Program-made: the position numbers and the translations under genes
Assembly: GCA_017399915.1 (NCBI GenBank)
Contig: JAFQAS010000002.1
Location: forward strand, 1-64,000
Direction: 5' to 3'
DNA length: 64,000 nucleotides
From: Muribaculaceae bacterium
Lineage (GTDB): Bacteria; Bacteroidota; Bacteroidia; Bacteroidales; Muribaculaceae
Notes under the pieces: generated by a model
What the model saw: the letters and a program-made list of their open reading frames with translations, nothing else
The model's database searches: none
What the model was told of the DNA's origin: nothing
Shown: positions 7,331 to 16,373 of the stretch, piece after piece
How positions within the stretch are numbered: the first letter of the stretch is position 1
Layout of the letters: each line of letters starts with the position of its first letter

Positions 7331-8308
7331 TTATTTTTTCTCCTTAAAATGCGAAAACACTTTTAACAAGAAGTCTTTACCTCCAAATGAGATGAGCGCT
7401 CCTAACTTGTTTCTCGTTCTTACCTTAGGATTAATTATTGCCATCTTGCGCAATAACTTTATATTTTCCCAACAACGCGACTCAGCAGCAGCATCTTTTA
7501 CTCCGGTGATAGTCATGAGCCACAACATGTTCATATTGGCACTAAACTTACGCGATAGAGCGGCATCAACTAATCTACTATGATTTTGCCTCATGTAAGC
7601 CTCTAATTCATCAACCACATCAAGCACATCACATCGTTTCAAAGTAAAAGTTCCTGTTATGCTTGTATTTCGTCGACGATAAAAATACATAGGAGTGGTA
7701 GTGGTAGCCACTTTTTTTGCCCCACAAATCACACGAGGTATTGTTGCGAGATCCTCATATAATATCCCCTCATTAAATCTACATGTATCAAACAATCTCG
7801 ACGCATATAGTTTGGCGCATGGAGAATTATCGATAAACCCTTGTTGATATAACATTGACTCAACGGCATCAACACCGGTCTCAAATAATTTCAAAGGAGA
7901 ACGAGGAGCGATAGTGGGCAAAACATCATTATCATCAAATCGCACAAATGATACGGTCGACACATCTGCCTTCTCTATCTCGAGCAATTTATATAACGAA
8001 GAAAGATATTCACGATGTATCACATCATCAGAATCTACAAACGTCACATACTCTCCCGTCATAATTTCTATCCCGGCATTACGAGCCGCACCGGGACCGA
8101 CATTGTCTTGATGTAATACTTTTATATGGTCATATTTATTGGCATAATTGTCACAAATCGCACCACTGCCATCAACCGAGCCATCATCAACAAGGATAAG
8201 CTCAATGTTTTTATATGACTGATTAAGTATTGAATCAACACATGTTTCAACATATCCCCCAACGTCGCTCACTGGGACTATAACTGATATAAGGGGCTGC
8301 CGATTCAT
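7331..8308 (-). CDS. Family 2 glycosyltransferase
   Basis: 325 residues. The GT-A fold is clear: PLISVIVPVSDVGGYVETCV at the start, LILVDDGSVDGSG (residues 38-48), GPGAARNAGI and FVDSDD with the metal-binding DxD at 92-94. This superfamily transfers sugars from nucleotide donors, usually for capsule, LPS or exopolysaccharide. No membrane helix is apparent. A second copy of nearly the same gene lies immediately upstream, and each has its own promoter box. No other polysaccharide genes adjoin, so the acceptor is unknown. Confidence 0.9.
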   Translation of the reverse strand: MNRQPLISVIVPVSDVGGYVETCVDSILNQSYKNIELILVDDGSVDGSGAICDNYANKYDHIKVLHQDNVGPGAARNAGIEIMTGEYVTFVDSDDVIHREYLSSLYKLLEIEKADVSTVSFVRFDDNDVLPTIAPRSPLKLFETGVDAVESMLYQQGFIDNSPCAKLYASRLFDTCRFNEGILYEDLATIPRVICGAKKVATTTTPMYFYRRRNTSITGTFTLKRCDVLDVVDELEAYMRQNHSRLVDAALSRKFSANMNMLWLMTITGVKDAAAESRCWENIKLLRKMAIINPKVRTRNKLGALISFGGKDFLLKVFSHFKEKK

Positions 8309-8370
8309 AAAATAATTATATCTTTTACTTGACTTTAGTCAATAATTTTTCAATAGATTTATTAGTTTGA

Positions 8371-8378
8371 CAAAGGTA
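8371..8378 (-). promoter_or_regulatory. -7 element of the first glycosyltransferase gene
   Basis: The minus strand reads TACCTTTG (perfect TAnnTTTG) in the 90-nt gap between the two glycosyltransferase genes. A TTG at 8402-8404 is 23 nt away, slightly far for the -33 element and inside the upstream gene's stop region. Confidence 0.45.
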
Positions 8379-8398
8379 ATGTTTTTTTGCTATATCAT

Positions 8399-9376
8399 TT
8401 ACAACTTTTCTTTAAATCGGGTTAAAATTTTCATCAAAAACTCAAGCCCAAAGAAAGAAGCGACCGCACCAAGCTTATTCACTAATCTCACATTGGTGTG
8501 CAAAATAATAAACTTTCTCAAAACGCAAATATTTTCCCAACAACGATTAATTATCGCATCGTCCTTAGTGTTTGTAGCAACCATTAGTCTTAGTATGTTC
8601 ATATTGGCGCTAAACTTACGCGATTGAGCGGCATCAACCAACGATGGTTTATATTGCTCCATGTGTTTCACCATATCATCTACCACATCAAGTATATGAG
8701 CCCGGCGTAATGAAAAACGATCTAACAAACTATTTTCTCTCGCACGATAAAAATACATTGGAGTGTCGGATGTTGCTATATTTTTAGCTTCTAAACACAC
8801 AAAAGGTATCGTTGCCAAATCTTCATACAACATACCCACAGGAAATCGATGCGATTCAAACAACTTAACCTTAAACAACTTGCCCCATGCCGAATTGTCA
8901 ATAAACCCTTGTTGATAAAGCATTGATTCAACAGCGTCCTCCCCACTATAAAACACCTTCACCGGACCACGTGGAGCAGTAGTGGGCACTAAGTCACCGT
9001 CGTGAATTGTCACTGATGAAATAGCTGAAATATCGGCACGCTCGGTTTCAATATATTTATAAAGAGTTGAAATATATTCACGATGAATCATGTCATCGGA
9101 ATCAACAAATGTAACAAACTCTCCCCTAACCAAATCAAGTCCGGCGTTTCGAGCTACACTCAACCCTCCATTTTCTTGATGTATCACTATGAAATTATCA
9201 TTTTGCGAAGCATATGCGTCACACACATCTCCACTTCCATCGGTAGAGCCGTCATCTACAAGAATTATCTCAAGATTCTTATACGATTGATTAAGTATCG
9301 AATCAAGACATGCTCCTACATAATCTACTACGTTATAAACGGGAACTACAATTGATATGAGAGGTTGTCGGTCCAT
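8399..9376 (-). CDS. Family 2 glycosyltransferase (paralog)
   Basis: 325 residues, exactly the length of its neighbour and similar throughout. It shares LDSILNQSYKN, LVDDGSTDGSGDVCDAYA, FVDSDDMIHREYIS, ESMLYQQGFIDNS.., GMLYEDLATIP and a C-terminal SRKFSANMN block. The N-terminal GT-A domain with its DxD is intact. The duplicates differ most after residue 240, consistent with changed acceptor specificity, though that is inference. The 22-nt-shorter upstream neighbour gap (8 nt to the GH3 gene) suggests this copy may be read through from the GH3 gene promoter. Confidence 0.9.
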   Translation of the reverse strand: MDRQPLISIVVPVYNVVDYVGACLDSILNQSYKNLEIILVDDGSTDGSGDVCDAYASQNDNFIVIHQENGGLSVARNAGLDLVRGEFVTFVDSDDMIHREYISTLYKYIETERADISAISSVTIHDGDLVPTTAPRGPVKVFYSGEDAVESMLYQQGFIDNSAWGKLFKVKLFESHRFPVGMLYEDLATIPFVCLEAKNIATSDTPMYFYRARENSLLDRFSLRRAHILDVVDDMVKHMEQYKPSLVDAAQSRKFSANMNILRLMVATNTKDDAIINRCWENICVLRKFIILHTNVRLVNKLGAVASFFGLEFLMKILTRFKEKL

Positions 9377-9383
9377 TATAATT

Positions 9384-10901
9384 TTATATGTTAATTTTCA
9401 ACATTGGGTCAATAAATTGTCGGCTGTTTGATAGACGAGGCACTTTTCGTTGTCCCCCAAGCTTTCCTGTCGATGCCAACCAATCGTCAAACAAACGTTC
9501 ACGTGCCACCACCACAGTGAGTGGGTCGAGAAAGATTCCTTTATATCGTTTTGCCTGATAATCGGAATTTTCTTGTTGCAAACACTCATCAAGACGCTTA
9601 GCAAAAGCATCAATATCTCGGGGCTTTACCGAAAACTCTATGAGCCATTCGTGTCGTCCCTTCGAATTATCAGCAGCATATACCGGAGCCGCCGTATAAT
9701 TAAGAATAGCACAACCCATTTCTTCACACACCTTTGAGATTGCTGCATCGGCATTATGCACCATCAACTCCTCACCAAATGCGTTGATAAAATGTCGTGT
9801 GCGACCGGCGATTGTAATCTTCACCGGATTCACGCTTTCCACCTTCACAGTGTCGCCTATTGCATATCGCCATAGCCCATTGCATGATGATATGACAAGG
9901 CCATACACCTTCCCCGGCTCCACTTGCCAAATAGGCAAAAGTTGCGGATTGGGGTTGTCAAGCTGGTCAAGTGGCATGAATTCATAGAACACTCCCACAT
10001 CGAGTAACAACATCATCGCTCTACTATCGATAGCATTTTGCACTGCAAAGAAACCTTCTGAAGCATTATACGTTTCAAGATAACGCATCTTTGAGGTATC
10101 GGTAATCGAGGCATATTGGCTTCGATATGGCTCAAACGATATCCCTCCATGGAAAAACACCTCAAGATTAGGCCACACATCATGAATTGATGTCGCCCCG
10201 GCTTGAGCTATTACAGCTTTTAACACTGCAAGGAACCACGAAGGCACTCCCGATAGATTGGTGATATTCTCCCCTATCGAGGCTTTGACAAGTGCCGGCA
10301 ATTTCTTTTCCCAGTCCTCCATCAAAGCAATATCTTTTGAAGGCACTCTCACAAGATTCACCAAAGGGTTAACCTTGTCGATTAAATGCGCCGAGAGGTC
10401 ACCCACTCGAGCATCACAACGTAAATCGACCACTTCATTGGCAAAACTTCCACCCAAAATAAATCCTTTACCCGAAAACATTCTACTATCGGGATAAAGG
10501 CTTAAATAATGAGCTACTACATCACTTGCTCCCTTATAATGACAAAGTTGTAGAGCATCATTGGTAATGGGGATATATTTGCTTTTCCCATTAGAAGTGC
10601 CACTCGATTGAGCAAAACGATTTACTCGTCCACGCCACAATACATCACTCTCACCGGCAAGCTGACGCATAATCCATTCCGACAAATCCTCATATGTGCT
10701 CACCGGCACCTTTTGAGCAAAATCTTCATAATTAGCTATTGCATTGTAATTATACGCCTCACCCCAATGAGTGTGCCGTGCCTTTGCAATGAGCCAAGCG
10801 AGCTGAACACGTTGCACCTCCTCGCTATTACCAACCCATTGCAGTGACTTTTTCACCCTGTTTGTGAATATTGCACGTGCCAAAGGCGTGAGATTTATCA
10901 T
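9384..10901 (-). CDS. GH3-family acyl-adenylate-forming enzyme
   Basis: 505 residues. It shows the hallmarks of the GH3 auxin-responsive promoter family: FAQSSGTSNGKSKYIPIT (the ATP-binding motif, around residue 92-109), YNASEG, and the C-terminal YGLVISSCNGLWRYAIGDTVKVE and GRTRHFINAFGEELM blocks. Plant GH3 enzymes adenylate small acids and conjugate them to amino acids; the bacterial members, common in Bacteroidetes, have no settled substrate. It is cytoplasmic. A complete promoter lies at 10931-10961. The downstream glycosyltransferase starts 8 nt after its stop. Confidence 0.88.
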   Translation of the reverse strand: MINLTPLARAIFTNRVKKSLQWVGNSEEVQRVQLAWLIAKARHTHWGEAYNYNAIANYEDFAQKVPVSTYEDLSEWIMRQLAGESDVLWRGRVNRFAQSSGTSNGKSKYIPITNDALQLCHYKGASDVVAHYLSLYPDSRMFSGKGFILGGSFANEVVDLRCDARVGDLSAHLIDKVNPLVNLVRVPSKDIALMEDWEKKLPALVKASIGENITNLSGVPSWFLAVLKAVIAQAGATSIHDVWPNLEVFFHGGISFEPYRSQYASITDTSKMRYLETYNASEGFFAVQNAIDSRAMMLLLDVGVFYEFMPLDQLDNPNPQLLPIWQVEPGKVYGLVISSCNGLWRYAIGDTVKVESVNPVKITIAGRTRHFINAFGEELMVHNADAAISKVCEEMGCAILNYTAAPVYAADNSKGRHEWLIEFSVKPRDIDAFAKRLDECLQQENSDYQAKRYKGIFLDPLTVVVARERLFDDWLASTGKLGGQRKVPRLSNSRQFIDPMLKINI

Positions 10902-10930
10902 CTTGCGCAGTAAATGTGATTTTATGACTA

Positions 10931-10961
10931 CAAAAATATATAAAAAACATCAATTATCAAA
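10931..10961 (-). promoter_or_regulatory. Promoter of the GH3 gene
   Basis: On the minus strand TTTG (10958-10961), a 19-nt spacer and TATTTTTG (10931-10938) form a complete Bacteroidetes promoter, 29 nt upstream of the ATG. Confidence 0.7.
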
Positions 10962-11187
10962 GACTTACAATTAAGATATTGCCTATAAAATTTATTTATT
11001 CAAAAAAAAATAAAAATTAGATTCTTTAAACTATTCATTATATCAGCCATCTAATTTATAAAAGCCCTTTTTTCTCAGCAATTATTCATATTTTGGATTG
11101 AAAAATCATCATTTTTCTCCCTTATTATGAACTAAACTTTTTTCTCAAAATTAAACCCATAATCCACATATTTTCAATTCATTTTAT

Positions 11188-11195
11188 TATCTTTG
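11188..11195 (+). promoter_or_regulatory. -7 element of the lipoprotein-pseudokinase operon
   Basis: TATCTTTG, a perfect TAnnTTTG box, 26 nt upstream of the ATG at 11222. No clear -33 TTG at standard spacing. Confidence 0.5.
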
Positions 11196-11221
11196 TAGTT
11201 TAAACCCTAAAACAATAAATT

Positions 11222-11623
11222 ATGAAAGCGAAAACGTTATTATTCCCATTGATTATGATGCTGTTTATGTCGGTATCATTTACATCGTGTATTGACGACG
11301 ACGATGAACCTTACTATTCGCCATTAGTAGGTAGCTGGGAATTACTTGAAGATTCATATGGAATTGTCCCTCAATATGAAATCAACTATTTCCACTTTTA
11401 TTCTGATGGACGTGGAGTGTATGAAGCCTACGATAATCATGGATATTGGTGTAATTGGAAATATTGGTGGACAGATTACGGACGATATGACAATACCGTT
11501 GAGATAGAATTCCAAGACGGCACAACGTGGACCTACTATTGGGAAATAAATCGCGGATATTTATATCTTTACGACTATTGGGACGATAGAATATACTACA
11601 TTTATCGACCGATGTATTACTAA
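11222..11623 (+). CDS. Small surface-type lipoprotein
   Basis: 133 residues. The lipobox ends at Cys23 (SVSFTSC). It is followed directly by IDDDDEP, the acidic lipoprotein export signal that sends Bacteroidetes lipoproteins to the cell surface. The mature domain (SPLVGSWELLED, HFYSDGRGVYE, WTYYWEINRGYLYLYDY, RIYYIYR) is rich in Tyr and Trp and alternates as in a small lipocalin-like beta barrel; many Bacteroidetes lipoproteins look like this. The function is unknown. It lies 9 nt upstream of the pseudokinase gene, so it may be the outer-surface partner of that membrane protein. Confidence 0.8.
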   Translation: MKAKTLLFPLIMMLFMSVSFTSCIDDDDEPYYSPLVGSWELLEDSYGIVPQYEINYFHFYSDGRGVYEAYDNHGYWCNWKYWWTDYGRYDNTVEIEFQDGTTWTYYWEINRGYLYLYDYWDDRIYYIYRPMYY

Positions 11624-11632
11624 TTCTTTGTT

Positions 11633-12463
11633 ATGACTATGTCGGAAAGTGCGCCAAATACCAAGTGGACCGAAATAGAACTCCTTCCTGAATGGGACGA
11701 GGAATTTTATGATGTGTATACAGCTAAGAAATTCGGCAAATGGCTGATGCTCAAAACCCTCAAGCCTCAATATCGTGGCATTGAAAAATATGAGGCGATG
11801 ATTGAGAAAGAATTTGATGTGCGTTATAATCTTGCACACCCTCACATTGTGATGATTAATGATTTTGAAGATGTGCCGGGTATAGGGCGTTGCATCATAA
11901 CCGATGATGTGTATGGAGATTCTTTGCGCAAGCTCATCGATGAAAAACGCGTAACTCCAAAACATATTGAGCAACTACGACATCATTTAGTGAGCGCAAT
12001 GGACTATATTCAGTCAAATCACATTGTGCATCACCCTATTCGCCCCGAACGGATTATTTTTACCGAAAATATCGGCAACCTCAAACTCATAGATGTGGGG
12101 TTTGATCAAAAAGACCACCTCGAGCCCACTGATGCTGCCGACGATATATACAACTATGGAATGGTTCTCAAGGAAGCTCTTGATAGCGTCGAGGACAATT
12201 ATCCCAATTTAAGAAAAATCGCCGAACGATGCACCGACCCCAACAAATCACGTCGTTATCGTGATGTACAAGACCTCCATCTGGCTCTTGAGCGTCGGTC
12301 GGGAAATCGTTTATATTTACTAATTATTATATTTTTAGTGTTAATGATAATGTTCTTAACCTGGCTTATAGTCAGCAAACCTGCCAAGCTTAATGAGCAA
12401 ACATCGTTTAACACTACAACCACTCAATTTGAAAACAATATCACACTATGTCAATCGAAGTAA
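11633..12463 (+). CDS. Membrane-anchored kinase-fold protein, probable pseudokinase
   Basis: 276 residues. Residues 20-220 follow the eukaryotic-type Ser/Thr kinase plan: a VAIK-like Lys41 (WLMLKTL), a helix-C Glu near 58-60, a hinge region at 88-96, DVG (154-156) in place of DFG, and DDIYNYGMVLKEAL. The catalytic loop is degraded: where active kinases have HRDLKPEN it reads HHPIRPER (133-140). The catalytic Asp is Pro, the Lys is Arg and the metal-binding Asn is Arg. There is no Gly-rich loop. One membrane helix (226-247) ends the protein, so the kinase fold is cytoplasmic. It overlaps the GNAT gene by 16 nt. It may bind ATP or act as a scaffold; phosphotransfer looks unlikely. Confidence 0.8.
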   Translation: MTMSESAPNTKWTEIELLPEWDEEFYDVYTAKKFGKWLMLKTLKPQYRGIEKYEAMIEKEFDVRYNLAHPHIVMINDFEDVPGIGRCIITDDVYGDSLRKLIDEKRVTPKHIEQLRHHLVSAMDYIQSNHIVHHPIRPERIIFTENIGNLKLIDVGFDQKDHLEPTDAADDIYNYGMVLKEALDSVEDNYPNLRKIAERCTDPNKSRRYRDVQDLHLALERRSGNRLYLLIIIFLVLMIMFLTWLIVSKPAKLNEQTSFNTTTTQFENNITLCQSK

Positions 12464-13578
12464 GAGCTATTAATCCTACAAAAAGCGAACTAAAGAAATA
12501 CGTTCAATTTGGAATAGATTTATATAAAGGCAATGATTGCTATGTGCCCCCGTTGATTTTTGACGAGATTGATACATTAAACCCCAAGAAAAACCCTGCA
12601 TTTGATTTCTGTAAAGCTCAGTCATTTATGGCTTATCGTGATGGAAAAGCAGTGGGGCGCATCACTGCCATCATCAACGAGGTTGTCAACCAACGCACCG
12701 GCAACAAAACAATGCGTTTTGGGTGGGTTGATTTCATCGACGACAAAGAGGTGGTTGATGCTCTATTTAAAGCAGCCGAAGATTGGGGCCGCCAACACGG
12801 TATGACCTCGATTGTTGGGCCTATGGGCTTTAGCGATATGGATCACGAAGGAATGCTCACCGAAGGCTTTAATGAACTTGGCACAATGGCAACTATCTAC
12901 AACCACGCATATTATCCCACACACATGGAACGTATGGGTTTTGAAAAAGATGCCGATTGGGTGGAGTTTCACATCACAATTCCCGATGCGGTGCCCAATA
13001 AATATCAACGTATCGCCGACATTGTGCGCCGAAAATTCAACCTTCGCACCGTAAAATTCACTTCACGCAAAAAACTCAAAGACACATATGGCCAAGCTCT
13101 TTTTGAGCTCATCAACGATGCCTACGATAAACTTTATGGATACTCTCCATTGACTCAACGCCAAATCGACTACTACATAGGCATGTATCTCAGTTTCTTG
13201 CGATTAGAAGATGTGAGTGTTATTGTCGACGAAAACGACAAATTGGTAGGTGTGGGAATTTCTATGCCTTCGTTCTCTCGCGCACTTCAAAAGGGTCAAG
13301 GCAAATTGTTCCCAATGGGTTGGTGGCACTTGTGGAAAGCTATGCAAGGCAAAACCGACACCGTCGACTTGATGCTCATTGCCATATCAAAAGAATACTT
13401 GGGCAAGGGTGTGAATGCTCTTCTATTCACCGATCTTCTTCCCGGCTACATTCGCCACGGATATAAATGGGCCGAAAGTAATATCGAACTCGAGGAGAAC
13501 TCCAACGTTCAACGTCAATGGGAATACTTCGATTATCGTCAACATCGTCGCCGTAGAGCCTACAAAAAGAGCCTATAA
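12448..13578 (+). CDS. Large GNAT-superfamily protein
   Basis: 376 residues, conserved in Bacteroidetes. The N-terminal half has features of a GNAT acyltransferase: FMAYRDGKAVGRITAIIN, RFGWVDFIDDKEVVDALFKAAEDWGRQHGM, VGPMGFSDMDHEGMLTEGF. The second half carries another such fold (LVGVGISMPS...DLMLIAISKEYLGKGVNALLF...WAESNIELEENSNVQRQWEYF). Two GNAT-like units suggest an acyl-CoA-dependent transferase, perhaps on a lipid or peptide; the substrate is not known. The start overlaps the pseudokinase gene by 16 nt and the stop overlaps the next ATG (TAATG), so translation of these three genes is coupled. Confidence 0.75.
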   Translation: MSIEVRAINPTKSELKKYVQFGIDLYKGNDCYVPPLIFDEIDTLNPKKNPAFDFCKAQSFMAYRDGKAVGRITAIINEVVNQRTGNKTMRFGWVDFIDDKEVVDALFKAAEDWGRQHGMTSIVGPMGFSDMDHEGMLTEGFNELGTMATIYNHAYYPTHMERMGFEKDADWVEFHITIPDAVPNKYQRIADIVRRKFNLRTVKFTSRKKLKDTYGQALFELINDAYDKLYGYSPLTQRQIDYYIGMYLSFLRLEDVSVIVDENDKLVGVGISMPSFSRALQKGQGKLFPMGWWHLWKAMQGKTDTVDLMLIAISKEYLGKGVNALLFTDLLPGYIRHGYKWAESNIELEENSNVQRQWEYFDYRQHRRRRAYKKSL

Positions 13579-14849
13579 TGAATCAAATTATAATTATCAT
13601 AGGGCTAATATTGCTTAATGGGATATTCTCTATGTCGGAAATCGCCATATTATCGGCTCGAAGAACAAAACTCGAGAAAGATAGTGAGAAAGGCAACAAG
13701 GGTGCACAAACTGTTATCAAATTAGCATCTGACCCCGATATCTTCTTATCCACAATACAAATAGGTATCACGCTGATAGGAATATTAACCGGTATGTTTT
13801 CGGGCGATGCTCTCGCCAATGACTTTGGGCATATCCTCACTAAAATTGGGGTAAGCGCATCAATAGCTCCCCAAATAGCACAAATAACAATACTCATAAT
13901 TGTAACATATCTCACCCTCGTTCTTGGCGAACTTGTGCCTAAACGCATAGGGATCGCTGCGGCCGATCGCATTGCTCGCATAATGGCTCGGCCTGTATAT
14001 TGGCTATCGGTAATAACCAAACCCGCAGTGTGGCTTTTAGCTAAAAGCACTTCGTTGTTAGTAGCCATCTCGGGTATAAAAAAAGAAGAGAATAAAGTCA
14101 CTGAAGAAGAAATCAAATCTATGATTCAAGAGGGCATAGAGGGAGGAGAAGTGCAAAAAGTAGAACAAGACATAATGGAACGAGTGCTACTCATGGGCGA
14201 TATGAAAGTGCGAGCTATTATGACCCACCGAAGTGATATCACATGGATTGATGTAAATGCCTCGGCTACTGATGTTGAAGATTTAATTCATCGCAATCTT
14301 CACGACTATTATCCCGTTGCCGACAAATCTCTTGACAAAATTATAGGATTTGTGTCGCTTAAAAATATTATCAAGACTATTAGTAATGACGACTTCTCGA
14401 TACCGAACATAACCCAACCGGCTACCGCTTTTCACGAAGAGATGAGTCTATATAACGGGCTTGAATTACTCAAAGAAGAGGGGCACATTGGTTGCGCATT
14501 GGTTTATGACGAGTTTGGGAATTGCCAAGGGATCATCACTCTACGTGACATTTTAGAAGGGCTTATAGGAATCATTAATTCTGAACATAACGAACCTCAA
14601 ATCATCGCACGGAAAGATGGCGGTTGGCTCATTGATGGTCAATGCACCTTCTACGATTTCATTGTGTATTTTGAGCTCGAGGACGATTCTTCTGACACCG
14701 ATTACAACACTGTTAGCGGATTAATTCTATCCCATCTTGATGCCATGCCTCAAAGTGGCACGATTGTCACTTGGCGTAATTTTAAACTTGAAGTTGTAGA
14801 TATGGATGGCGCTCGCATAGATAAAGTCTTAGTTACCAAGACACAATAG
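13578..14849 (+). CDS. CNNM/CorC (HlyC) family transporter
   Basis: 423 residues. An N-terminal DUF21 (CNNM) membrane domain with about four helices (residues 1-170; LLNGIFSMSEIAILSARR, then TLVLGELVPKRIG). A CBS pair follows (about 205-330; VRAIMTHRSDITWIDV, GCALVYDEFGNCQGIITLRDILEGLIG) and then a C-terminal CorC/HlyC domain. The order and length are standard. CNNM proteins export or regulate Mg2+ and other divalent ions, with CBS domains binding nucleotides. Old annotations call these hemolysins. Last gene of the operon; the convergent terminator at 14923-14962 follows. Confidence 0.9.
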   Translation: MNQIIIIIGLILLNGIFSMSEIAILSARRTKLEKDSEKGNKGAQTVIKLASDPDIFLSTIQIGITLIGILTGMFSGDALANDFGHILTKIGVSASIAPQIAQITILIIVTYLTLVLGELVPKRIGIAAADRIARIMARPVYWLSVITKPAVWLLAKSTSLLVAISGIKKEENKVTEEEIKSMIQEGIEGGEVQKVEQDIMERVLLMGDMKVRAIMTHRSDITWIDVNASATDVEDLIHRNLHDYYPVADKSLDKIIGFVSLKNIIKTISNDDFSIPNITQPATAFHEEMSLYNGLELLKEEGHIGCALVYDEFGNCQGIITLRDILEGLIGIINSEHNEPQIIARKDGGWLIDGQCTFYDFIVYFELEDDSSDTDYNTVSGLILSHLDAMPQSGTIVTWRNFKLEVVDMDGARIDKVLVTKTQ

Positions 14850-14922
14850 CCTTAGTTTTCTTATTGATTTATAACGATAATTATACTCAGTTTGTATTGA
14901 CTTAAATAATATAGATAACCAA

Positions 14923-14962
14923 AAAAACACGAAATGAGCCGATTGGCACATTTCGTGTTTTT
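14923..14962. terminator. Bidirectional terminator between the CorC-like gene and ftsZ
   Basis: A 13-bp stem (AAAACACGAAATG with its complement) and a 12-nt loop, with A-runs before and T-runs after, so it works in both directions. It sits between two convergent operons and ends both. Confidence 0.8.
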
Positions 14963-14988
14963 ATTATTCAATGTATAGTTTTATCGTT

Positions 14989-16365
14989 TCAGCCCATAAA
15001 ACTTACCACTTGTCCTTGTGTATTTGATGCATCTTTTGATGTTGTTGTAGCGATTGCTCTGCCTTCAGCAAGAGCTTTAATGCGTTTACGCAATTCTTCT
15101 GCGAGCACCTTATCGCGATTAAATGTAGGATTAGCTTCGAGCGATTCTATAATTGAATCATCTTCCATTGCAGCAGTATTTAATATAATATATTTATGTT
15201 TCTGCAAATCATCGACTTTATCATCGCCATATACACCCTTAATGCGTTCGGGCGATTTTAATTCTCCTGTTGTGGGTTTTGTTGGTTTTTTGTCAGTAAT
15301 AAATGTGATTTGATTACCCTCAGAATCACTATTATCTTCCTTTAAGTCTACATTAAATCCGGCAGCAAGAATTGTAATCTTGATCTTGTCACCCAATGAC
15401 TCATCGATAGTTGCACCCCAAATCACATCGACCGTAGGATTGAGTTCGGTAATAAATGAAGTGATTTCAGTAGTTTCTTTCATCTCAAATTTATGTGTAG
15501 CATTTTGAGAGAAGTATATATTAAACAACAATTTCTTAGAGCTGGTGATATCACGATTTTTCAACAACGGAGAATTCAATGCTTCGTTAAACGCCTTTGT
15601 CACACGGTTTTCTCCTTCGCCATATCCGCTTGAAATAATTGCGGCGCCACCTCCACGCAAAGTTGTATCAACATCATTAAAGTCGAGGTTGATATAACCT
15701 TTCACGGTAATAAGTTCCGATATGCTACGTGCAGCTGTGGTGAGAGTATCATCGGCTTTTCCAAACGCATTGAGGAAATCTAAATCGCCATAAATATCAC
15801 ATAAGCGTTCGTTATTGATTACCAACAACGCATCAACATATTTTTTCATCTCATCAACGCCATCGAGAGCCTTCAGGATTTTTGGATTTCCTTCAAACAA
15901 GAATGGAATTGTCACAATCCCTATGGTAAGTAGACCTCTCTCTTTAGCCACTTTAGCTACTACGGGCGCTGCACCGGTGCCCGTACCACCACCCATGCCG
16001 GCTGTTACAAACACCATTTTTGTTCTTTCGTCAAACAGATTATTTACATCCTCATAACTTTCTTCGGCTGCAAGTCGAGCTACTTCCGGATTGTTTCCGG
16101 CTCCAAGCCCTTTGGTAGTCATTGGTCCGATTAAAAGTTTTTTAGGCACTTTTGAATTACGCAATGCTTGAGCATCGGTGTTACACACCACAAACTCCAC
16201 ATTCTCTACCTTTTCTTTATACATGTTGTCGATAGCATTGTTTCCACCACCACCGACACCTATTACCATTATTTCGGGAGTGATATCATTATTCATCACG
16301 AAGTCACAATCATTATCAAATTCTTCTACGCTCATTTTTAATCCTTTATTATATAGGTTTTTCAT
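14989..16365 (-). CDS. ftsZ: Cell division protein FtsZ
   Basis: 458 residues. The tubulin-like GTPase assembles the division ring. The nucleotide-binding parts are complete: [35 protein letters not shown] (signature GGGTGTG) and NNERL, followed by a C-terminal domain to about residue 320 and a roughly 130-residue linker. The extreme C-terminus (GQVVSFMG) is unlike the usual FtsA-binding peptide. Met11 is preceded by AAAGGA, one of the few SD-like sequences here, so translation may begin at 16335 instead of 16365. It is the last gene of the dcw cluster, 8 nt after ftsA. Confidence 0.97.
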   Translation of the reverse strand: MKNLYNKGLKMSVEEFDNDCDFVMNNDITPEIMVIGVGGGGNNAIDNMYKEKVENVEFVVCNTDAQALRNSKVPKKLLIGPMTTKGLGAGNNPEVARLAAEESYEDVNNLFDERTKMVFVTAGMGGGTGTGAAPVVAKVAKERGLLTIGIVTIPFLFEGNPKILKALDGVDEMKKYVDALLVINNERLCDIYGDLDFLNAFGKADDTLTTAARSISELITVKGYINLDFNDVDTTLRGGGAAIISSGYGEGENRVTKAFNEALNSPLLKNRDITSSKKLLFNIYFSQNATHKFEMKETTEITSFITELNPTVDVIWGATIDESLGDKIKITILAAGFNVDLKEDNSDSEGNQITFITDKKPTKPTTGELKSPERIKGVYGDDKVDDLQKHKYIILNTAAMEDDSIIESLEANPTFNRDKVLAEELRKRIKALAEGRAIATTTSKDASNTQGQVVSFMG

Positions 16366-16373
16366 TATATTGA

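Larger units (their letters stand above)
10902..11221. other. Divergent intergenic region (320 nt)
   Basis: Very AT-rich DNA between the GH3 gene (leftward) and the lipoprotein operon (rightward). It holds the GH3 promoter near the left end and a -7 box for the lipoprotein near the right end. Between them I see only A/T runs (for example 11000-11020); I found no hairpin, RNA gene or coding remnant. Confidence 0.6.

Noticed and set aside
7331-9376. Possible capsule or O-antigen locus around the two glycosyltransferases
   Set aside because: Only two transferases and no polymerase, flippase, sugar-nucleotide or chain-length genes are present.
11561-11974. A 137-codon minus-strand open frame overlapping the lipoprotein and pseudokinase genes
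   Set aside because: It is antisense to two better-supported genes and has no recognisable features.
13583-14116. A 177-codon open frame on the minus strand within the CorC-like gene
   Set aside because: It is the complement of a well-supported transporter gene, and its hydrophobic, Ser/Ile-rich translation has no family signature or promoter.
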